In this document: positions 28,572 to 32,881 of the stretch, piece after piece | How positions within the stretch are numbered: position 1 is the stretch's first letter | Layout: the number at the start of each line of letters is the position of its first letter | From: a virus | DNA: 32,881 nucleotides | IMG/VR virus record: IMGVR_UViG_3300017782_000099 | Span: 1 to 32,881 of that record | Direction: 5' to 3' (one strand) | Notes under the pieces: generated by a model | What the model was told of the DNA's origin: nothing | What the model saw: only the letters and a program-made list of their open reading frames with translations | The model's database searches: none | Translations under genes and position numbers: made by a program

Positions 28572-30059
28572 TTATCCTGTTATATCTGATGATGTTGTTG
28601 TGGAGTCAAGAGACGGTGGACTAGACGATCCTGGTTTATTGGGTTCGCCACCTCCACCACGTAATGATTTACTATAAGATATAGTCGTCTTCCATTTATT
28701 ATCAATTATCTTATGAGTCATACCCGCAACCATTTGTGTTCCGCCAAAATATTTATCTCGCATCGCATGCTTCTTCATAGACAATACAGTATACTCTGGA
28801 ATTGTTATATCAATCAATTGTCCTGGATATAAAGCAACACGACCTGGAATAGTCCCTCCCATTAAACTACTATTAAAGAAATAATCAAAAACGGGTTTCG
28901 TACTTAATCCTTCTTTATAGTGAGGATACTCTCTATCATAATTTGCTGCTCGTTCGTAGTTCTCACCAATATTCTTATAATCTTTAAATACATAACCTTC
29001 ATCAATATGGTTGACATCTCCAGTCGTCTGTGTTATAAACTTCTTAGAGTTCTGTAACTGTGGTCGTTCATCCACGTTGTTGTAACCTAGATAGTTGTCT
29101 TTGTAATGATAATAGTAATGATTGATGTCTCGATTGCCTAGATCGATCTCTGAGATACGTGCTGAATACGCTTGCTTTTTGATCGCTTCCATCGAGTTGA
29201 TAGACGGAAAGGTGCCGTTTGATATGAGTTGCTGCGCACGATCTTGTCCGTCAGGAGAATTGTCATCTGGACCGTTAGAATATTCAAATGAATGCAAGGG
29301 ATCAATTAAATTTAATCGATTCTTTTCTACTAAGTATTCCGAGGTACAAAAATAAAATTTCTCTCTCGTCTCGAAAAAACTAAAGAAACTGCTTGAATTT
29401 TTTTCGCTGTACGCTCGTCTTCCTATCATCTGTATTGCTTGCTCTGGAGATAATCCTGGAATGACTATAGTGTATTTGCCTTCTGTGGGTTCGATCTCTA
29501 TCTCTTTTGTTATACTTAATGCGGTTCCTGCCTTACATTTCGTGGGACATTGCTCTACGATTAGATCGTTATAGTATTCTTTATAGATGCTTTCGATCAT
29601 TTCTGAATGACGCATGTTTCTATATGCTTTATTGATCTGTTTTGTATCAGAAAAGATCTTTTGTGCTGATGTAAAGTATAATCTATACTGTAATCCTGTC
29701 TCTTTACGTTCATCGAGCATGGATATTTCATCGATTGCGTATATAAAATAAGTTTCTTTTTGTAGTTGAGTTGCATCGTTAAATGTTTCGTAGTCGTAAT
29801 ACTCTATATGTAGATACTCTTCTCCTCGCACATGAAAAAAATTACCTTCTGCATTGTCTGTAACTGTAGGATATATCAAACCATATGAGTCGACTATGTC
29901 AATGTATCCATCAATGTATGGATTGCGTATCGATTCGTTAATAGATATCTCGATATAGTTGCCTGTTATATCGATACTTTCATTCGTTTCATGAGAAATT
30001 AATAGAAGTTTTGAGACATCTACATAGCCGGCATGAGGTTGTATCTTAGGACTAGTCAT
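28572..30059 (-). CDS. 27: Baseplate central hub protein, gp27-like
   Basis: A 495-residue protein (T4 gp27: 391). The start, LLISHETNESIDITGNYIEI then NPYIDGYIDIVDSYGLIYP, and a region with SEMIESIYKEYYNDL (about 150-165) fit the hub fold of two tube-like beta barrels. A later segment (GRVALYPGQLIDITIPEY at about 405-425) fits the second barrel. The C-terminal 30 residues are rich in S, T, P and G, like the flexible serine-rich end of T4 gp27. In T4, a gp27 trimer carries gp5 and continues the tail tube channel. It is encoded between gp53 (8-base overlap) and the gp5-like gene (6-base gap), which supports the role. Direct similarity to T4 gp27 is weak by eye, so the call leans on context. 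Confidence 0.7.
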   Translation of the reverse strand: MTSPKIQPHAGYVDVSKLLLISHETNESIDITGNYIEISINESIRNPYIDGYIDIVDSYGLIYPTVTDNAEGNFFHVRGEEYLHIEYYDYETFNDATQLQKETYFIYAIDEISMLDERKETGLQYRLYFTSAQKIFSDTKQINKAYRNMRHSEMIESIYKEYYNDLIVEQCPTKCKAGTALSITKEIEIEPTEGKYTIVIPGLSPEQAIQMIGRRAYSEKNSSSFFSFFETREKFYFCTSEYLVEKNRLNLIDPLHSFEYSNGPDDNSPDGQDRAQQLISNGTFPSINSMEAIKKQAYSARISEIDLGNRDINHYYYHYKDNYLGYNNVDERPQLQNSKKFITQTTGDVNHIDEGYVFKDYKNIGENYERAANYDREYPHYKEGLSTKPVFDYFFNSSLMGGTIPGRVALYPGQLIDITIPEYTVLSMKKHAMRDKYFGGTQMVAGMTHKIIDNKWKTTISYSKSLRGGGGEPNKPGSSSPPSLDSTTTSSDITG

Positions 30060-30630
30060 TTAGAATTGTTTTCATCTCGTCAATGATTTGAGCAACGTAC
30101 TCGTTTGATATGACTTGAATGTTTCTTTTCTTTTCATTCTCGTACACTTCGTAATCATAATATCTTTGAGCAACGAACTCGGAAGAAGCATACTTACCGC
30201 CTTCCTGTGTCTTGCGTGAAATTTTTAAATCGTCATTCAGAAGTGAAACGTAATAAACTATGTTGTCTAGTATGGTTTCGTTCTTTGTCCATTCAATGAC
30301 CTGAATATCTTCTGGCGTGTATGATAAATTTAAAGCAGTTTTGCATTCCTCGGCATATTTTTCAGCAATGAAACGCTCGAGAACAGGAAATGGTTTCCAA
30401 AAATCTGTGTAAGGATCTATAATATCGTTTGCCATTCCTACCAACCATGATAATCCTGCATCGCCGTAATAATAATATGCGACTGACTCCATCGTATCGT
30501 TTTCTTTAAGTGTGTATGGGAGGAATACAGTCGGGTCACCTTGAATTTTTTGTAGGATGTCTGCACGTCTGGACAGATCAACCATCTCCTGTCCGTTCCA
30601 ATTTGTTGTTGGGAATGATTTAAAATACAT
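30052..30630 (-). CDS. 53: Baseplate wedge protein gp53
   Basis: A 192-residue protein, against 196 in T4. The N-terminal FKSFPTTNWNGQEMVDLSRR and the LysM-like segment at about 37-80 (LPYTLKENDTMESVAYYYYG, then LSWLVGMANDIIDPYTDFW) are characteristic of the gp53 family. In T4, gp53 clamps neighbouring wedges together around the hub next to gp25 and gp6. It sits 5 bases after the tail-tube cap gene and overlaps the gp27-like gene by 8 bases. No odd features were seen. Confidence 0.93.
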   Translation of the reverse strand: MYFKSFPTTNWNGQEMVDLSRRADILQKIQGDPTVFLPYTLKENDTMESVAYYYYGDAGLSWLVGMANDIIDPYTDFWKPFPVLERFIAEKYAEECKTALNLSYTPEDIQVIEWTKNETILDNIVYYVSLLNDDLKISRKTQEGGKYASSEFVAQRYYDYEVYENEKKRNIQVISNEYVAQIIDEMKTILND

Positions 30631-30635
30631 ATAAG

Positions 30636-31955
30636 TTACCTATCGACTGGAGGATTCGCAAGGAATTGTGTTTTGGATGGATATTGATTTCGAAGATCTT
30701 GATTGTTTGAACTTAATTTTTTACCAGCGGCGTTGTAGAAATCATAAGTCGTTCGACCTCTTGAGTTACTTCCGGAGGCGACTTTATACGCAACTGCTCT
30801 ATCATTTACATCTCCTTCACCCGTTGTTGCTCCTGTGTCTTGCGCACCGTTTTCTTCAACAGGATCTGGTTGTTGATCACCGCTTGGATCATCTTGAAGA
30901 GCAGTTTTAATCTCGGACACTGATTGAGTATCGGAACCTGCATCATCAGATGGATCTTTTGTTGCTTCATCTGTGCCTAAGTTACCCGGCAACCCTTCTC
31001 TATAGTCAGCACGAGTACGAATTTCGCTTTCTGTTGTGTTCATCGAGCAACGAATAACAGCAGCGTTGCCTCCTTTGTTTAGAACAACACCACTACCACC
31101 TGCAGTATAATCAACATTAAATTGATTCGCCATCAAAAATTTATTAGTTCGGAACACATAATTCATTCCGCCAGAAACGCCAACTAATTTTATTTGCATC
31201 AATGCAGGATATGTTAGCAAACCTCTGCTGATTGTTCTCGAAAGAGTTTTTGAATCAAGACCTTTCAATGGAGATTTGTAGTCAGGATGAATAAAATAAT
31301 TTATTGTTCTGATAATATCATCTAATCTTTTTTGATCTTCAGCATTTTTTGGCGAGAACAACCATTCAAAGTTTTGAATTTTTAGATCAACGCCATCGAA
31401 TATAAGCGTTGTTTGATTGTTTAGTGCGGATCCTGCTGATGCTGATATTGCTTGACCTATTTGTGGTGCTATCTTTCCTGCGAGCGCTTTAGTAATGAAT
31501 ACTGTTGCATCAGCACCTGCTGCGATTCCACCTGCAAATGCTTCACTAAAAAACTCTCCTAACTTTGTTTTATCGGCAGTCGCAAGATCTGCTTTAATAT
31601 TTGCACCTGCTTCACCGCCAACTGCACCACCTAATATATCAGATGTTAATGATCCTAGTATACCTAACTGTGATCCTGCAACATTAAGTCGAGACGATTC
31701 CATTAAATTTTGAGGTAAAGGCATTGCAATAGAGCACTTAGGTCCATATTTTGCCTTTCCTGTAGCAGCAGCACTGTATTCATACTCATAAAATTTTATG
31801 ATCATTTGGTGCGGAGGCATTACACCTGGATAATTTAATTGAACTAAGGCGTCTTCGCTTTGACCTGATGCTATTGTTTCACTAACATTTTTAGTGATAT
31901 TAGAGACTGCACTGTCTGCAACACCTTTAATCGCTTTTGTTATTGGTTCTGCCAT
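30636..31955 (-). CDS. 48: Tail-tube cap/initiator protein (gp48/gp54-like) with extra C-terminal region
   Basis: A 439-residue protein, longer than T4 gp48 (364) or gp54 (320). Residues about 38-95 (QLNYPGVMPPHQMIIKFYEY, then SIAMPLPQNL) and about 183-310 (NFEWLFSPKNAEDQKRLDDI, then GMNYVFRTNKFLMANQFNVDY) have the tube-like beta fold with the FxW...P..aed...i...I pattern seen in gp48. Between them is an alanine- and glycine-rich stretch. The last 115 residues are an acidic, Q/D/E-rich linker and a small terminal segment (TTYDFYNAAGKKLSSN) not expected in gp48. In T4 these proteins cap the baseplate and start tube polymerisation. Which of the two T4 proteins it matches is uncertain. It is first in the leftward operon, behind a late promoter box and AGGAC. 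Confidence 0.75.
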   Translation of the reverse strand: MAEPITKAIKGVADSAVSNITKNVSETIASGQSEDALVQLNYPGVMPPHQMIIKFYEYEYSAAATGKAKYGPKCSIAMPLPQNLMESSRLNVAGSQLGILGSLTSDILGGAVGGEAGANIKADLATADKTKLGEFFSEAFAGGIAAGADATVFITKALAGKIAPQIGQAISASAGSALNNQTTLIFDGVDLKIQNFEWLFSPKNAEDQKRLDDIIRTINYFIHPDYKSPLKGLDSKTLSRTISRGLLTYPALMQIKLVGVSGGMNYVFRTNKFLMANQFNVDYTAGGSGVVLNKGGNAAVIRCSMNTTESEIRTRADYREGLPGNLGTDEATKDPSDDAGSDTQSVSEIKTALQDDPSGDQQPDPVEENGAQDTGATTGEGDVNDRAVAYKVASGSNSRGRTTYDFYNAAGKKLSSNNQDLRNQYPSKTQFLANPPVDR

Positions 31956-31969
31956 TTACTTTTGTCCTG

Positions 31970-31977
31970 TATAAATA
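31970..31977 (+). promoter_or_regulatory. 4: Rightward T4-type late promoter box (TATAAATA)
   Basis: An exact TATAAATA on the plus strand, 34 bases before the gene 4 ATG, in the 56-base gap between divergent gene sets. It would drive gene 4 and the SNase gene. It faces the leftward box at 31994-32001, so each box lies in the predicted 5' leader of the other transcript. Confidence 0.7.
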
Positions 31978-31978
31978 C

Positions 31979-31996
31979 ATAAAGTGATAACTTTAT
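31979..31996. repeat. Perfect inverted repeat between the two facing promoter boxes
   Basis: Two 7-base arms, ATAAAGT (31979-31985) and ACTTTAT (31990-31996), are perfect inverted repeats around the 4-base centre GATA. With one mismatch the symmetry extends three more pairs outward into both TATAAATA boxes. It could be an operator-like dyad, a hairpin in either leader RNA, or a by-product of the two facing boxes. Confidence 0.7.
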
Positions 31997-32001
31997 TTAT
32001 A
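31994..32001 (-). promoter_or_regulatory. 48: Leftward T4-type late promoter box (TATAAATA)
   Basis: An exact TATAAATA on the minus strand, 38 bases before the ATG of the tail-tube cap gene. It would be the first promoter of the leftward hub operon (tube cap, gp53, gp27-like, gp5-like, hub-region protein). Confidence 0.72.
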
Positions 32002-32015
32002 TGAGCGACTTATGA
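32001..32015 (+). other. Four-codon upstream reading frame overlapping the gene 4 start
   Basis: ATG AGC GAC TTA TGA begins 11 bases before the gene 4 ATG and its TGA overlaps that ATG (ATGA). Gene 4 lacks a clear Shine-Dalgarno sequence, so this could couple translation to its start. It could equally be chance in a short AT-rich leader. Confidence 0.3.
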
Positions 32016-32458
32016 CTTACCAAGGAAAATTTAAACCTCGCAACCCACAAAAATATCGAGGCGACTCGACAAATATTATTTATCGTAGTGGTTGGGAATT
32101 AAAATTGATGTCTTATTTAGATAAGCATCCTGGCGTATTGTTATGGAATAGTGAAGAAATTGTTATTCCGTATCGTTCACCTATTGACGGAAAGATGCAT
32201 AGATATTTTCCTGATTTTTATGTTGAGATGATAAATAAAGATAACAAGAAAGAAAAAATTTTAATAGAAGTGAAACCAAAATATCAATGCTCGCCTCCTG
32301 TTGCAAAAAAATCAGGAAGCAAACCAACAAAGCGTTACATCCGTGAAGTAAAGGATTGGGGTATCAATAGCGCAAAGTGGAAAGCAGCACAAGAATATTG
32401 TATTGATAGAGGGTATCGCTTTCAAATAATGCACGAGGACCATCTGGGAATAAAATAA
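32012..32458 (+). CDS. 4: Head completion protein gp4 (TnsA-like PD-(D/E)XK nuclease fold)
   Basis: A 148-residue protein, matching T4 gp4 (about 150). It shows the TnsA-N-like nuclease core: YRSGWELKLMSYLDKHP with E29, HRYFPDFYVEM with D68, and ILIEVKPK with E86 and K88, the expected E...D...ExK active-site set. In T4-like phages gp4 acts on the filled head, with gp2, to make it competent for tail joining; the nuclease fold suggests trimming of DNA ends, which is less well established. It is transcribed away from the tail operon and is followed after one base by the SNase gene, so the two are probably co-expressed late. Confidence 0.93.
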   Translation: MTYQGKFKPRNPQKYRGDSTNIIYRSGWELKLMSYLDKHPGVLLWNSEEIVIPYRSPIDGKMHRYFPDFYVEMINKDNKKEKILIEVKPKYQCSPPVAKKSGSKPTKRYIREVKDWGINSAKWKAAQEYCIDRGYRFQIMHEDHLGIK

Positions 32459-32459
32459 T

Positions 32460-32881
32460 ATGTATGATTATAAATGTAAAGTAGTAAAAATTGTTGACGG
32501 TGATACTGTAGATGTAGATATTGATCTAGGTTTTGGTGTTTGGTTGAAGAAAGAACGTGTAAGAATTATGGGTATCGATACTCCTGAATCACGTACACGA
32601 GACAAGGTTGAAAAGAAATTTGGATTGGCGGCAAAAGCACGCCTCAAAGAATTATTAGGTCCTAACCCAGTGTTACGTACACAGATCAGTAAGAAGGGTG
32701 AGGATATGAAGGGTAAGTTTGGTCGTATCCTTGGTGACTTTGATGTCTATGATGCAACTACAGATGCATGGCGTCCAGTCACAAAAATTATGATTGAAGA
32801 GCATCATGCTGTTCCTTATCATGGTCAAAGCAAACAAGATATTGTTTTTGAGCATTTAGAGAACAGAGGACACTTAATCAA
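32460..32881 (+). CDS. Staphylococcal-nuclease-like (thermonuclease) protein, cut by the right edge
   Basis: This frame is open from the ATG at 32460, one base after the gene 4 stop, to the window end (140 codons, no stop). It has the SNase fold signature: VDGDTVDVDIDLG at 12-24 (D15), VRIMGIDTPESR at 34-45 (R35, D40, T41, E43) and GKFGRILGDFD at 85-95 (R89). These correspond to the calcium-binding and catalytic residues of staphylococcal nuclease (D21, R35, D40, T41, E43, R87), so the enzyme looks intact as far as it is visible. No signal peptide is seen, so action inside the infected cell or in the virion is more likely than secretion. SNase-like proteins occur in marine T4-like phages; the target (host DNA, phage DNA ends) is unknown. 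Confidence 0.9.
   Translation, partial: MYDYKCKVVKIVDGDTVDVDIDLGFGVWLKKERVRIMGIDTPESRTRDKVEKKFGLAAKARLKELLGPNPVLRTQISKKGEDMKGKFGRILGDFDVYDATTDAWRPVTKIMIEEHHAVPYHGQSKQDIVFEHLENRGHLI

Noticed and set aside
32673-32855. 60-codon minus-strand frame opposite the SNase gene
   Set aside because: It is antisense to an intact nuclease frame with all catalytic residues.
1-32881. A defence, anti-defence or mobile system hidden among the tail genes
   Set aside because: Every long frame on the coding strand fits a virion or head-completion role, and gaps are too short to hold other genes. Only the SNase protein could have a role outside the virion, and nothing marks it as a defence component.

Overview
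The window is an AT-rich, densely packed stretch of a T4-type contractile-tailed phage genome (myovirus). Gene content and protein style match the marine T4-like phages (cyanophage/pelagiphage type): a gp25-gp6-gp7-gp8 baseplate wedge block, a DUF4815 giant virion protein, an S74-tailed fibre protein, a glycine-rich fibre and very large fibre/spike proteins. No photosynthesis or other host-marker gene is present, so the host cannot be named. There is no tRNA, insertion sequence, integrase or CRISPR array, and no gene-free stretch longer than about 60 bases.

Layout. Nearly everything (1-31955) is one leftward set of genes. In transcription order it runs: tail-tube cap/initiator (gp48/gp54-like), gp53 wedge, gp27-like hub, gp5-like hub spike (no lysozyme domain), a large unassigned hub-region protein, gp25, gp6, gp7, gp8, the 1832-residue DUF4815 protein, a 66-residue coiled-coil protein, an S74 chaperone-domain fibre protein, a glycine-rich fibre/adhesin candidate, a beta-helix spike candidate, and a very large virion protein cut by the left edge. 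Genes abut or overlap by 1-14 bases, which suggests translational coupling. At the right end two genes point the other way: gp4-type head-completion nuclease and a staphylococcal-nuclease-like protein cut by the right edge.

Regulation. Exact matches to the T4 late promoter box TATAAATA sit in the few real gaps: before the spike gene (7301-7308), before gene 8 (19064-19071), and twice in the gap between the divergent sets (31970-31977 rightward, 31994-32001 leftward). A one-base variant, CATAAATA, precedes gene 25 (24891-24898). The two boxes in the divergent gap face each other, so the predicted transcripts start almost on top of one another. This is the most unusual regulatory arrangement seen here.

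How the parts work together. The right half encodes the hub and wedges of the baseplate and the structure that starts the tail tube. The left half encodes the peripheral baseplate and the fibres or spikes that meet the host. The most interesting protein-level points are a hub lacking the tail lysozyme with a neighbour carrying an EF-hand-like loop and a possible degenerate M15-peptidase-like region, a small module shared by gp7 and twice by the spike, an internal repeat in the left-edge protein, and the glycine-island adhesin candidate. I did not find evidence for a wholly new defence or mobile system.
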